NCBI RefSeq assembly: GCF_017591425.1
Contig: NW_024464918.1
Location: forward strand, 8,368,001-8,432,000
Direction of reading: 5' to 3'
DNA: 64,000 bases
From: Ochotona curzoniae
Lineage: Eukaryota; Chordata; Mammalia; Lagomorpha; Ochotonidae
Position 1 is the stretch's first letter, and each line of letters starts with the position of its first letter. Position numbers and translations under genes: made by a program. This document shows, in pieces, positions 11,411 through 23,330 of this stretch. The notes under the pieces were generated by a model. The model was given only the letters and a program-made list of their open reading frames with translations. It searched no databases and was not told the DNA's origin.

Positions 11411-13550
11411 TGAATTCAATAGACTTAATTATTGCTACTAATCTTCTTAGTCTGACTCAACTTTACTAAACATTGTTCTTACCTCCATTTCTCCATAAAG
11501 ACAAATATTCACACATAGATTATTAAACATGTGCATCAAATCATGCAATGATAAAAATTTCAAAACAAACATACAAAAAGTAGTTATATGGTATGTTTGA
11601 GGCCATACCAACTAGTGTTTGAACAATGACAAAGACATGGACCTTTGAATGCTTGGCTCATTCACCCTACTACCGTGGTCTATCTGATTTAAAGCATGAA
11701 ATTTCAAGTACTACACATTTTTTTTAAATCATCGCTACTGATAATAGCTAAGTGTTGCCTAGGGGAATTTTTGTAAAGCTAAACTACAGAACAAGTTTTA
11801 TGTATTGAGATTATGACATTTGATTTAATTTACATAGTCAGTGATTAATACATTTATACTTATCTAGACACACTATGATTTTGGTGATTCAACTAAAAAC
11901 CAGATGAGGTTTTGTAAAATAGTGTACTCTTTCAACGTAGAAAGGCCTTATCTTTATGCTATATTTAAACATGCATATGATGACAAAATGGATAAGGATT
12001 TTGTTCATGAAAGGTATACATTAAACAAAGAAGAATATTGCTCAAAATGATGTGAAAATGAATTTTTTTCTTGGTGAATAAAACCAAAGCAATATCAAAT
12101 GGAAATTTTAGAGCTCACATTTGAAATAACTGTCCTGTGATTTTACATGGCAGAAGAGAGTGACATGAATGATTATGGAAAACTGCTATTTGCAAGCACA
12201 TACGTACAACTGATGGGAACTTAAAGAAAATACGACACATACTTGAAAGAACTATTATCTGTGCAAGTGTGATTCAAAAAAAGGGAAGAAATTGATAGGA
12301 CAGTGACAAATGACTACTGTGTTGAGTAGAGCAACTGGAAGGACAACTGTGATCTCACAACTCAAGCGGTCACCAAGGTAGACAAGAAGCAGCTTACTTA
12401 AATCTGTTTTTTTCAGTGACAGTGATGCTATGATGCTGTCTGAAAGACTGAGTGAAAAGGCTCTGCTTCCAAACTCACTTGAACAATTATTGACAATATT
12501 CTACTCCTCATTGTCATTTGTGTGTATGTATGTATGTGTATCTATCTATCTATCTAGATGTAACATTCTACTCTTTCTGTTTCTTGATCACAGGTTTTAG
12601 TTCTGTGCCCCAACAACTTCCCCCTAAGACAAGCTCATACCACAGAAGCCATCTTCTTTAGAGAACATGGCAGTGGAGCTGAGGACAAAAGCATAAACTA
12701 CTTGTAAACTGAAGCTGAAGTCAATGTTGCTTGTTATACGCTATTGGTGAAGAGTTTTTATTATTGCCATATCCTACTTATGAGAAACAAAGCCCTATCT
12801 CCAAACTATACTGAGAAAAAATGGATTCTTTGAGATCATGAACACCAGGAGGAAGTTATCATTGGAAGTTTTGTTACAGGACACCTGCACACACAGAATG
12901 AAGTAGGACTTACAGTGCTTGAAGCAACACCACAGCAGACATCAAAACAGGCATTTTAGATTTCAAATTAGAGGGAACATGAATTGACTTTCATTTGTTC
13001 ATGCTAAGGCCATGGTTATTCAGAAGGCCCTTAATAAAAAGGCCAACACAGACGCTAAGGGGAGTATTATTTCTCCAGGAGACAGGTCCCTTATCAGTGT
13101 TTTCAACTCAAGGACCACTCAACAATTTCAGGAACCTTTCCTTACTATCTCACTGCAGTCTAAGAGGATTCTTTATTTCTCTTACTCAGTATCAAGCATT
13201 AATTGTGTTCTGACAACTCTTCAATTTTCTGAATCCTTAGCACTTAATCTCACAAACACTTCTCTGAATAATTTTCTTCTTATGGATCTTATCTTGGAAT
13301 CCACTTCTGGTAGTACCTGATTTAACACATATATGTCCTAAAATATTCCAAAATGTAAACAAATATGCATGGCCCAAAGAAAAAGTCTTAATTCTAGCAT
13401 AAATCAAAACTATTTAAACAAAGAGAGGGGAAAAAAGTATTTATGGTATCAAAGAAGAAATGAGATATGTTGTGACTTCCTAAAACACTCTATTAGAGCC
13501 AGCAGACAATGGAATGACCACCTGGAAGGTCTTAAAGGAGACTATCTGCT
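11410..13550. other. Single-copy-looking DNA, no gene seen
   Basis: The overlapping plus frames at 12995-13320 (72 and 102 codons) encode leucine- and serine-rich text with no family resemblance. I find no conserved block apart from the short microsatellite at 12517-12556. Confidence 0.4.
12517..12556. repeat. (GTAT)n/(TCTA)n tetranucleotide microsatellite
   Basis: A compound run of tgta/tgtg units followed by (atct)4 and a short AGATG end. Confidence 0.85.
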
Positions 13551-13559
13551 TTGATAATG

Positions 13560-14345
13560 CTCTGCACAGAAAAAAAAAAAAGCAGATGTACATTGCTCAG
13601 TAATTTTGGAAGAATACAAGCATTTTAACACAAATAAATTAGAGTTAATTGCCAATAGCATAATATTAAGAAAACCCTACTAAATCATTTATGCTGTCAG
13701 AAGAAATAAGAAATCAAAAATGTAAATACAATGAGCCAAGAAGAAATAAAAAACACTGAAAAGATTTTATGTGTGGTTACAGCTAAATTAATACTTGCTT
13801 TTTAATAACACATTCATTAAATACATATAGAATTAAAATGAATGACCAAAATGGTTCGAAAAGGAATAGGGCCATAAATGGAGTAAAGCATTAGGCAGTT
13901 CAAAATGTACAGGAACTTAGAAAAGTATCAATTTAGGATGGATGCTAGTCTTTGAAGTAATGGTAACAGCATTTCAATGAAAGTATATTAATAAACTGTC
14001 TAGTTATTTCATGAGAAAACAAGATAGAAAAACAAGTGAAGGAAGGTTGTGAGAAAACAAGTCAGTAATGGAATCCAAACCACTGTATCAATAATTATAC
14101 TAAATATAAATGAACCAAAACTACTATTTAGAATCTAAGGCAGAGAAAAAATTTTAAAAGACACAAGATTTTGAAAATATAATTTACCTATCAAATGTCT
14201 TTAGAACAAATAAGTTAACTCAAAGTTTCAGAGATTAAATTGATCAGGAAATGACAATGAATTATATGCTAACAGGTAAACATCAAAAGCAACCAACTTT
14301 ATGTAATATGTTGACTTTGAGTAAAACAGTAACATATTACGACAG
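13560..14345 (+). mobile_element. Old L1 fragment around the start of ORF2
   Basis: Landmarks of the endonuclease start of L1 ORF2 are visible in order. The stretch 14088-14120 (tatcaataattatactaaat, aaatgaacca) matches 'catcaataataacattaaatgtaaatggacta'. 'aggcagagaa' follows at 14140, and 'gctaacaggtaaacatcaaa' at 14267 matches 'tgctaaccaaaagaaagc'. It is frame-destroyed throughout. It is probably the 5' part of the same element that continues beyond 17.7 kb. Confidence 0.6.
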
Positions 14346-14347
14346 AG

Positions 14348-14610
14348 TCAGCATTTTGGCACAGTGTGTTAAACTATCACCTACAGGTCTAGCAACCCAT
14401 GGGTTCTTGTGGCTTTACTTTCTATCCACCCAGGAAGGGAGCAGAAGATGGTCCAAATATGTGGACACCTGCACCCATGTGGGATAGGTGGGCAGGTCTA
14501 GGTTTTTGGTTTGGGTCTGTCAGAGCCCCAACCATTGCAATCACTTATGAAGTGGATTTAGAGGATGGTTTCATATTTCTCAATCTCTTTCCCTCACACA
14601 ACAGTCAATT
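14348..14610 (+). mobile_element. Old CSINE copy inserted in L1
   Basis: Decayed CSINE landmarks are 'ttttggcacagtgtgttaaa' (14355), 'ggagcagaagatggtccaaa' (14438), 'tggacacctgcacccatgtg' (14461), 'ccaaccattgcaatcactta' (14528) and a weak 3' end. The frames at 14251-14487 and 14399-14707 are SINE shadows. Confidence 0.75.
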
Positions 14611-14614
14611 GCCT

Positions 14615-15090
14615 GTAACACTAGAGAACAACAGTGCCTTCTATACTCCCTGTTGGCAACATCCAAATGGTGTCACCATACAGTTTCTTGCCTTATGTGT
14701 GTTATAACACAGTTAATAAAACATTTCTTACACTACTCTAGAAGTGAAAAATGAGACTTAACTGTAATGGAGAGTATTTTGGATAAAACATACACACAGC
14801 GGATAATTTTACTTAAACAGAAGGAAGCAGAGAACTGTGAATACCAAGGAGAAATTTCCAAGGGTAAAATAGTTGCATTAAAAAAAAAGAACTGGCAACA
14901 GTATAAGAAAGTATCATGGGCCTATCTCAGAAGTTTCCCAGATACAATTTTCTGTAGAGTTAGTAATATAACTAAATGTTCTTCCTCCATCACTACTAAT
15001 CATGTACTATAATCCATGCATGCAAAATAATTTAAAAATTTCTGCATTTCCCTAATTTTCCACGTACACCTTTATAATCTTTGTTTTCAT
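14615..15090. other. Unassigned segment, possibly L1-derived
   Basis: An A-rich plus strand, including 'gaagcagagaactgtgaata', with an 81-codon frame at 14767-15012. It sits between a SINE and the rest of a fragmented L1 and may belong to it, but I cannot align it. Confidence 0.3.
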
Positions 15091-15275
15091 TTTTAACAAT
15101 TAATTTATATATTCCAGAGGCAGAGGGTGAGGGAGAAAGGGAGAGATGACAGATTCAGGCTTCTATTTGCTGGTTTGCTCCCCAAATGGCTGATATCACT
15201 AGAGCTGGACATTGCAAAACCAAAGAAAGGAACTTCATCTCTGTCTTCCACAATGGTAGCAAAGGCATGATGGGG
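15090..15275 (-). mobile_element. Truncated old CSINE
   Basis: Antisense 3' half of a CSINE: 'ccagaggcagagggtgaggg', 'tctatttgctggtttgctcc', 'ccaaatggctgatatcacta', then 'aaccaaagaaaggaacttca'. The 5' half is missing. Confidence 0.7.
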
Positions 15276-15842
15276 TGACTTTTTAAATTAGATTTTCATT
15301 ACTAAGAAAGGACTGACACCCTGATTTAGTAGCACAATGCTTTATTTTCAGACTGTCATTTCATTCATATCAGCCAACGAACTACTATTTTTTTTCCCTG
15401 TGTAGGAAATTCTTGTTTTCTCCTAATTTGAAAACCAAACTACTGTCAAAAACAAAAAGCATTTGACAACTTTATTGTCTGTCATAAATCAATCTGCCAA
15501 GAGCAAGTGACAAAATAAGAAATGTCAAACCTGTACTTCTGTCTTTTAAAATGATAGTATTCACCGTATATTTAATGTGCAGACTTATTTTTTATCACCT
15601 ACCAATAAATAACCTTGCTTGATGCTTAATAAAGGAAAAGGAAGGATACACAAATCCAGCATGAAATACAAATTAAACTTAACATCATTTGTTAACAAAG
15701 CAAGTGTTAAGATTTGTCCTTTTAAAACACCACTATATGCATATACCTATATATATATATATTCATAAAAGTTATAAACCTACCACCAATCATATATTAT
15801 GAAATTGCAAATTAGATTAACATACAAAAGCAGGTTGATTAC
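15275..15842. other. AT-rich DNA without recognised feature
   Basis: No gene is seen. A TA run occurs at 15746-15762. This is possibly part of the surrounding L1. Confidence 0.35.
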
Positions 15843-16130
15843 AGTTGGCATTGTGATGCAGCTTAGCAAGTCTCTTGGGATGGCTGAACTACACATCAGG
15901 GTGTCTGGTTTGAGTCATACTAATTCACCAGGTAGACAGCAGGTTGATGGCCAAGTACTTGGGCTCCTGTCCTTCACACATGAGCTCTAATGAGTTTTCT
16001 GGCTCCTGACTTTGGCCTGTGGAAGTTTTAGTGTGGCCTACCCCTAATTATTGCATAAATTTGGGAAGTGAAGCAATGGATGGAAGATCTGTGTGTGTTT
16101 GTGTGTGTGCACACACCTTACTTTTTTTAA
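15843..16130 (+). mobile_element. Old CSINE
   Basis: Landmarks are 'ggcattgtgatgcagcttag' (15847), 'gatggccaagtacttgggct' (15945), 'ttctggctcctgactttggc' (15997), and 'gaagtgaagcaatggatgga' (16066), which ends in a GT-rich tail. Confidence 0.8.
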
Positions 16131-16249
16131 ATAATGCATATTTTAGAAGCATCAAACTGATTGGAAGTAAATACTTAAAATAATTCAGATGACACACTAA
16201 TTATCAGAATAATCTCACAAACACTAATGATTTTCTTATGATGTAAATG

Positions 16250-16262
16250 GAGGCATACTTTT
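16250..16262. repeat. Target-site duplication, left copy
   Basis: gaggcatactttt is repeated without a mismatch at 16583-16595. The 13-bp pair brackets the CSINE between them exactly. Confidence 0.9.
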
Positions 16263-16582
16263 AAAAGTTTTTAGTTATTTTTATTGAAAAGGCAGGGAGT
16301 AAGAGAGACAAAGATTTTTCCATCCACTACTTCACTCTCCAAGTGACCACAATGGCCAAAGCTGAGTGGAGGCAAGCTGAAGCCAGGAACCAGGAACTTC
16401 TTCTGGGTCTCCCACGCAGGTGCAGGGTCCCAAAGTTTGTGGCCATCTTCAGTTTCTTTCTCAGGCTACAAGCAGGGAGTTGGAATGGGGCTTGGAACAG
16501 CCGTGACACAAACTGGCACCCATATGGCATGCAAACACATTGTAGGCAAAGACTTTAGCCAATAGGTTACCATGCTGGACCC
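16263..16582 (-). mobile_element. CSINE with perfect target-site duplications
   Basis: This is a full antisense copy. It has a T-rich tail end, 'atccactacttcactctcca', 'gaagccaggaaccaggaact', 'ctgggtctcccacgcaggtg', 'tgcagggtcccaaagtttgt', and a 5' end 'catgctggacc'. The perfect duplications suggest a fairly recent insertion, although the body is already diverged. Confidence 0.95.
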
Positions 16583-16651
16583 GAGGCATACTTTTTTCTT
16601 ATTAATTTAATTTATAACTACTGGAGATATGGAAGCAAAAGAAGGAGAAAT

Positions 16652-16965
16652 AGATGGGGCAGGTGCAATGCCTTCATTGGCTAATCCTCCCACTGCAAGC
16701 ATCCATATCCCCCATGGGTGCTACCTTGTATCACTTCCCACCCAGATTCCTCCTGACAGATGAACCTTTGGGACCCTGCACTTAACTGGAAGACCAAGAG
16801 GAAGCTCCTAACTCCTGACACTGACTCAGCTCAGTTCTGTCCTTTGTGGCCATTTGTGGAGTTACCCAATGAATGAAATGAATGCTCTTTATCTGTTTCT
16901 CCTGTTCTCTCAAAAAAGCTGCCTTTCCAATAAATTCAAATAAATCCTGAAAAAAAAAAAACAAC
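16652..16965 (+). mobile_element. CSINE (older type)
   Basis: It begins 'ggggcaggtgcaatgccttc' with 'ggctaatcctcccactgcaa', the rabbit-like CSINE head. It continues with 'acctttgggaccctgcactt', 'agaccaagaggaagctccta' and ends in a 12-A run. It lies about 60 bp after the preceding SINE's duplication. The 71-codon minus frame at 16782-16997 is its shadow. Confidence 0.85.
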
Positions 16966-17021
16966 CTAAAAGGCAGTGCCTCCCAGGATGCATTCATTAT
17001 TGTCTTTTTTAAACTACTATT

Positions 17022-17270
17022 TTATAATCTTTTATTTATTTGACTTGAAAGGAAGAAAGAGACGGCAGAGCACTATCTCCAGTTCAAGTTTGTTCCACAG
17101 ATTTTGGGTCTCAAGTGTGTATTATGAAGCCACACATCTGAGCCATCACCTCTTTACTCTGAAGGTCTGCGCCAGCAGGAAGCTGGAACTGGCACAGAGC
17201 TGAGAGGTAAATCGTAGCACTCTGATCCAGGAAGTGGCCATCTCTGCTTTAGCTGCAGTGCCAAGGATCA
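17022..17270 (-). mobile_element. Old CSINE (CSINE3-like), antisense
   Basis: The order is 'ttatttgacttgaaaggaag', 'atctgagccatcacctcttt', 'gccagcaggaagctggaact', 'ctctgatccaggaagtggcc'. This matches the older lagomorph CSINE with 'gagccatcacctgctgcctcccagg' and 'gcaggaagctgga'. The ends are eroded. Confidence 0.7.
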
Positions 17271-17274
17271 GTTC

Positions 17275-17740
17275 ATAAATAATATTAGAGAACGCTGACA
17301 TTCTCATTTGTAATGAGAAACCCTACATGGAATACTCCAGACAATATTAAGACTAAATATGACTTTTTAGTAACATTAGTATTAGACAAGAAAACCTGAG
17401 GAAAATGTGATTCAGAACAACAGATGATCTGGTTTATTACTCTAGAACAGTGTGAAGTGCCAAGTGTAAATGACCTACTAGACCCGCACTGAGCTATCAC
17501 CAGTAAGAGTAAAGACTATCCCTTAGCCCTGTGATCTGCATTAGAGGACTACCACATTATTTTATTTACTGATAATCTACTGCTTATTTTTCCTCATGGT
17601 ACTTCTCATATTTAACAAATAATATATTCTTTTCACTAGAGTGAAATATCCTTAAAGGCAGGGACATTGTTTCATTTCATGGTATCTCACCAAAATTTAG
17701 TGTGTTAGGTTAAACTTAGTATTTAAATAATTTTGAATAG
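17275..17740. other. No gene or clear repeat seen
   Basis: A transitional AT-rich segment before the recognisable L1 text. The minus 71-codon frame (17285-17500) has no protein resemblance. Confidence 0.35.
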
Positions 17741-18732
17741 ACTGACAAATTCAGAAAGAAAATTTAAAAGGAACCAAATAGCACTTAGTGTGACATTTCA
17801 AATTAACCTTGATAAGCAAGCACAAAAATACCATAAATGGAACTTAAAGCAAGTACTTAAAATACAGAGATGATCTGTAAGAACTAAAAAGCCCACACAT
17901 TCCAGGTACTGTCCAATGGATTAAGTAAAATGAGAAAAAGACTCATTTTTAAAAATACGGAAAATATTTAAAGTGCAAATACTAGAAATGAAGATACTTA
18001 GAACTTTTAAAATATCAGATTAATACACTAAAAGGATAAAATGTTGTTAGAAATAAAAAAGTTAATGACTAAATATAAATGATTCAATTCATTAAGAAAG
18101 TCAAAATAAATTCAACTGTATTTCTAATAAACATAAATGTCTGAATTTCGATAACACAGCTTCATAATAAATTTATTTACCTTGGGAATCTATGAAATTA
18201 AAATATTTTTCAATTATTAATTTTTCCAACAGAAATGCAATATAAAGAATTCTAATAAGATAATATATTATTTCAAAAATATTAACGCAGTTAAGTAATA
18301 GATATATCCTATTGTTCCCAAAGGTATGCATTAGACATCTCACTCAAACATACACAGACTTTGTAAATACTTATATTCAAAGACATGAACCATACCTCAA
18401 CTCATTGCAAAACATCAACATCAGAATGACAACATTCAATAGATAAAAAGTGAGGTAGTAAAAGAACATAATTGTATCCCCAACAATGTGTGAACATTTA
18501 AACAGCCTCAAAATATATCTCAGAGAAAGAGGGAAATCCAAACAGAATTGGGTAACACCAAATAGGAGAGAAAATTAAAATAAATAATACAAAGGAAAAA
18601 ACAAATATGGCCTTTGTGTGACCTTTCTTCTTCTCTTTCTGTCTTGAATTAATTGTAAAAGAGTAAGAATCATAAGAAATGAGAGAATAGTAAACTAAAC
18701 AAAGAGCTGATTCTTTTTGAAAACTAATACAC

Positions 18733-18751
18733 ACTAGCTCACAGAGCTAGT
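18733..18751. repeat. Short inverted repeat inside L1
   Basis: ACTAGCTC and GAGCTAGT are separated by three bases. It is probably a by-product of decay of the L1 text. Confidence 0.7.
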
Positions 18752-18962
18752 CAAATAAATGACAAAGAGGGCAATATAAACATTGCTAGTGTTGACAGTA
18801 CAACAGAAATGAAAAAACAAAACAAGAAGACAACAGTTGAGGAAAAAACCAGAAAACTTTCCTGTAATAATTTAAAAGATCAAGAGAACATACTGGAAAT
18901 AGTGAGTTTCCAAAGGATTTCAAGAAAGAGACTAGTTAGCCAACTAAAAATATATATTTCCG

Positions 18963-19297
18963 AGGGGCCATCATTGCAGTGTAGCAAGTTAAGCCTCTGC
19001 TTACGACACCAATGTCTCACATCCAAGCTGTATCTAAGGTTTCAGCTGCAGCATTTTCCATTAAGCTTCCCATTAAATGTCCATCTTGGAAACAGAAGAT
19101 GGCCCAAGCACCTGGGCCCCTGGCTAGCACACAAAGACCTGGATGGACTTCCTGGCTCCTGGTTTCCACCTGACTCAGACTTAGCTGTTGCAGCCATTTG
19201 GGAAGCGACCCAGTGGAAGAAAGATTCATGCCTCTTGCTTTCTTTCTGATGCTCTGCCTTCAAATAAACACATACCCGCACACCCCAAAAAACAAAC
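18963..19297 (+). mobile_element. Old CSINE inserted in L1
   Basis: The copy begins 'ggggccatcattgcagtgta', then 'agcaagttaagcctctgctt', 'gaagatggcccaagcacctg', 'acttcctggctcctggtttc', 'cagccatttgggaagcgacc' and an A-rich tail. The 146-codon frame at 18809-19249 reads from L1 into this SINE and is not a gene. Confidence 0.85.
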
Positions 19298-19438
19298 CCA
19301 GATAATAATTTCTAACAAATGTTCAAGGAATAGCTAATAATTAGAATCTAAACCCTTACAGGGAGTGACATTAAAAGCATGTCATAACGCAAGCACATTC
19401 ATCAGAGTAAAGGGGATCCTTTGAAAAATGCATAAATG

Positions 19439-19758
19439 GACGTGACACAGCAGCATAGTGGTTAAAGTGATGCAAGCACCAGGATCACATGCGAGTGCTG
19501 CTTTATATCCTGGCTGCTCTGCTTCCCTTCCAGCTCCTTGCCTGTGGCCTGGGAAATCAGCAGAGGATCGCCCAAAGCTTTGGGACCCTGCACCTGCCTG
19601 GGAACAGTGCCTGGTTCCTGGCTTTGGATCAGCTCAGCTCCAGCCATTGTGGCCACTTGAGAAGTGAACCAGCAGATGAAAGATCTTTCTCTCTATTTCT
19701 CTTTCTCTCTGAAGATTTAACTCTCCAACTAAAAAATAAATAATTTTTTTTAAAAAAA
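19439..19758 (+). mobile_element. CSINE (pika-type) inserted in L1
   Basis: It runs from 'cacagcagcatagtggttaa' through 'ttgcctgtggcctgggaaat', 'cccaaagctttgggaccctg' and 'gatgaaagatctttctctct' to an A-rich tail. Frames on both strands at 19458-19743 are shadows of it. Confidence 0.9.
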
Positions 19759-20883
19759 GCCTTTGGTTGACTTAAAAAAATAAAGAAAATGAATAATTAT
19801 AGTTATGTTTTTACGTATTGAAAAAAGTCAAAAGCAAAATATTAGGAGTCAAACATGGTATTATAATGATCAAAATAATTAGACTAATTTTTATGAATTA
19901 TCAGTTGGTTACTGCTTTCAAATATGCAAAAAATCAAAATGCTTCTTCGAATATTTCACCATGATAATTTATACAATGGGAAAATATAAACATAAATACG
20001 ACAAAACATTTAACATAATTTGATAGAAATTCATAAGTTAAACAAAATCTCAAGAAAGGTGAAATTGAAAATAAAATTACAACATATTAAAAAGTTTGCA
20101 ACTTAAAAAAAATCTATTAACATATAGAATCTCATCCAGCATATAATCTAGTCCATTAGATACCAGAGTCATAAAGAAATTAATTATAAGAATGACAACA
20201 GAATACAGAAAATTGATGCTACATGTAGTTTTTAAGACTTTCTGCACTGAAAATCACCATGATTATGCAAATATAAAGAACCCAAATAAGAGCTCAGTGA
20301 ATTTGCTCAATAAGATCAATACATAAAAATTATATTGCTATATTCTAGCAGTAAATACATGATATAAAATATAGCAAAAGCACAAATCATGTACGTGTAA
20401 AACAATGGTTACATCAACAAAGGAGTCATTAAAATTCTGTATTAATTTAATGCAGTACTCTGCTTAAGGAACAGAAATGTAGTAATGAGATATCACCAAC
20501 TCAAAGAAACTCCAATCAAATTTATTAAAAGTGACAATTTAGTATCTGTATTTAGTATTATCATTAGGAATAAAAAAAAATGAAAGAAGCACACAGATCT
20601 CTCTCCCTCCAAAAATAAGAATAAGGAAGAATTACTTGCCTTGTAAGATAGTAAGATCATAAAAACACCACTGTCACACCTTGTGACACTGCGCGTGACA
20701 GAGGCAGGTATGGAAGAAAGGTGGGCTATGGTAACAGGGGACTTTGTTCTCCAACAACTCTTGCTGATGGACATGTTGGTATCTGCATTTTCTGAAACAA
20801 GTAGTTATTGGGAACAAGAGATGGCACGTATTTTAAATGCTGGGCTTGAGTGCTTGAAATGACTTAAACACAATGTGTTATTT

Positions 20884-20903
20884 TGCTTAATTATAATTAA
20901 GCA
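20884..20903. repeat. Perfect 20-bp palindrome
   Basis: tgcttaattataattaagca equals its own reverse complement. The symmetry continues, after one mismatched pair, for two more bases on each side. It lies in AT-rich L1-derived DNA. Confidence 0.9.
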
Positions 20904-21319
20904 TAAATGTAAATACTCACACCTCAACTCTAGAGTCAAATACACATGGAAGCTTAGAAGATGACACAGGGTAGGTGACCAATAAGGCTTAGCCACATGG
21001 GAAAGGCATGGAGCCAAACCTTACAAAACACACAGATCCAAAACTCTACATGGACCATATTTAAACATAAGAAAAATACCACCTTACTATTCTAGTAGAA
21101 ATTAGGACCACTATATTATGTCCTTAGAGCAATAAATGCATTTGAAAAGTGAAAAGTTCATTTAAAATCCTGTGTTAAAAGTAACTATAATGTAATTACA
21201 AATTATACATTACAGAGATGGTATTTAAAATATAAAATGCATATTTCATAAGGTTTCTGAGTCATATATCAGTACATAAAGAGTGTTAAACATTCATGTA
21301 AAATTTGAAGAAAGAACAA

Positions 21320-21648
21320 ATGGGGAGTCTGAATTGTGACTCTGCTTAATGCTGCCTCATGCAAAGGCTGAATTCTATTTGAGCACCTGTTTTTGATCCC
21401 TGACTACTCTGCTTCCAAACTAGCACCCTGCTCACTGCTGGAACAGCAGGAGATAAAGGCCTAGACGCCTGGATGGAGTTCCTGGCTCTTGTCATTCATA
21501 CGGATTGGAACTGTCCGTTGCTAACTTTTGGAGAGTGAATCAGGAAACAGAAGCTTTCCATTTCTATCTTTATATCTATCCCTATCTCTACCTGGATCTC
21601 TGTATTCCTGCTTCTCAAATAAACATGTCTAAAATAATTTAAAGAAAA
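21320..21648 (+). mobile_element. Old CSINE inserted in L1
   Basis: Landmarks are 'gggagtctgaattgtgactc', 'acctgtttttgatccctgac', 'ggagttcctggctcttgtca', 'ttttggagagtgaatcagga' and 'tctgtattcctgcttctcaa', with an A-rich end. Confidence 0.8.
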
Positions 21649-22349
21649 TCGACAAAGACTATTAATAGGTAATTCATTGCAGACTGGAAATACAATCAAG
21701 AAATGCAAACCAGAATTTCCTGCTCAATAGTGAGACATACTTGAAAATAACCGACAATCCCAGGGATAACAAGGATATGGATGAACACAAATTCCTGAAA
21801 ATTACTTGTGGTTCAGTAAGTTAACCTCTTTTGTGAGATACACCGCAAAACCTGGTTGAGTAGAAAGTATATAAAATTTATCACCTAACATTTTTTGTCA
21901 AATAATATACAGAAACATTAATTATAGAAAATAGAGGCAATCATTTATAATAATGAAAGTACAAAAATACCTCAACCATTTGTTACAAATGAATAAGTAT
22001 GAATGGTCTTATAATGGTATATTACACAACCATGAAAATTAATGAGCCATAGCTTCATGAATTATCACTGATGTGTCCTACAAGTACACCAAGGGAAAAA
22101 ATAACCTATGAAAGAATGCAAAGTGATTTTAATTTTACAGCACCGAATTGTGCTAAGCAGTGTTTGTATGTGTATATGAGGCATCACAGCTCTCACACAA
22201 TATAATATAAACAGATCTGAACAGTAAATACAGATTTCACGCATTCTTGCTACTACCCAACAGACAGTAATGAACTTAAAAATTACTAAATGCACCATAT
22301 ACTTCCAAATAATAGGAATGTTCTGAAGTTAGAATGATGATATACTTTT

Positions 22350-22890
22350 TTGGACTTCTATCTTTTTACATTTTTAAATTGTACAAATCTTCTCTCTATC
22401 ACAGGGTGTTCCATTTGTTATACCAGAAAGTGTAGAATGCAATTCAGCTATCAAAAATATGCTCATTTAAATTCAAAATGAATCATCAAAGAATAAGGAT
22501 GTAAGGAAATCGGGCAGAGAGGCAGAAAAGGAGGAGAAAAGGGACAAGTCAGAGACATGAAGACTAAACTCACATGTCACAACATTTATCTAAAACTGTG
22601 TTATGACTCTGCATTGCACATCTATCCATGTCACACTATTTATTGACTAGCAATGGTATGATTTTAAGATTTGTAACTGCTTGAAATTCCTCTCATTTTC
22701 AAGCACTATCTGATCAAGAGCCCTCATTTTTTATCACGAAGTTTCACGTGAAGATTCCATCAAATATTACCGAATTCATCACATCAAGACAAGAGGTCAA
22801 AGATACAACATCATTTGGTGTAGTGTAAATCTAATAGAGGCAAGAGGTCTTTATAACATCTCTCCCTATCCCTTTCAGTGGAAGAAGGAA
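22350..22890. other. No gene or clear repeat seen
   Basis: Mixed AT-rich text with a purine-rich stretch at 22505-22560 (agaggcagaaaaggaggaga). No frame or repeat is recognised. Confidence 0.35.
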
Positions 22891-23330
22891 AAAAAATGCC
22901 CACCAACCAGGCCTCCAATTGCTGCATTACATTCTTAATTTCAGTATTACATGGCCGTCTAAAAGCATTTCACAGGTGTTTGCTGGAACTCATTAGACTA
23001 TTTGGAACTCCTTCATGCTCCCTAAAAGGCAATTAAAATGTGTCTGCAAATTACCTCCTGTGGGCCAAAGCACAGCTGCCTCTTCCCCAGTCACTACACA
23101 GTGTTTCCAAACACCAGAAAACTACTCGGAAACCATCAGTTTGCAAAGGCAAAAAAGGGCCTTTGGGTGGCTTCCTTTCTTCTCATCTCCACATAGGCTG
23201 ACTCATTTGGGGTCGGCTGCCAAAACTCAGGATGAGGCTGTTAAATGACACAAGTAGCTGATTACAAAGAGAGCTTTAACAGGCTAAGGATACAACCAGG
23301 ACTTAACCGATCCAATGAGTGGTGGATTCT
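22890..23330. promoter_or_regulatory. Possible conserved non-coding element
   Basis: A repeat-free block of higher complexity and G+C than its surroundings. It has homeodomain and bZIP-like motifs: 'caattaaaatgtgtctgcaa', 'tgcaaattacctcc', and an AP-1/MAF-like 'ggctgactcatttgg' near 23197. A 77-codon plus frame at 23015-23248 overlaps it but has no protein resemblance. The assignment rests on sequence character alone. Confidence 0.3.

Larger units (their letters stand above)
17740..22350 (+). mobile_element. Long decayed L1 (ORF2 body to 3' end), interrupted by CSINEs
   Basis: Plus-strand L1 ORF2 landmarks occur in the right order over about 4.6 kb. The endonuclease-to-RT linker is at 18590-18960 ('agagctgattctttttgaaa' and then 'ctagctcacagagctagtca', equivalent to 'agttggttctttgaaaagat...ctagctagactg'). 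The RT region follows at 19800-20400 ('aaaacatttaacataatttg' resembles 'gcatttgacaaaattca', and 'tattgctatattctagcagt' resembles 'catttctatatactagcaa'). The C-terminal part is at 21700-22100 ('aagaaatgcaaaccagaatt', 'gataacaaggatatggatga'). Three CSINEs split it. Every reading frame is destroyed. It may be one element together with 13560-14345. Confidence 0.65.

Noticed and set aside
18809..19249. 146-codon open frame
   Set aside because: It reads from decayed L1 ORF2 text into an old CSINE, so it is a chance frame and not a gene.
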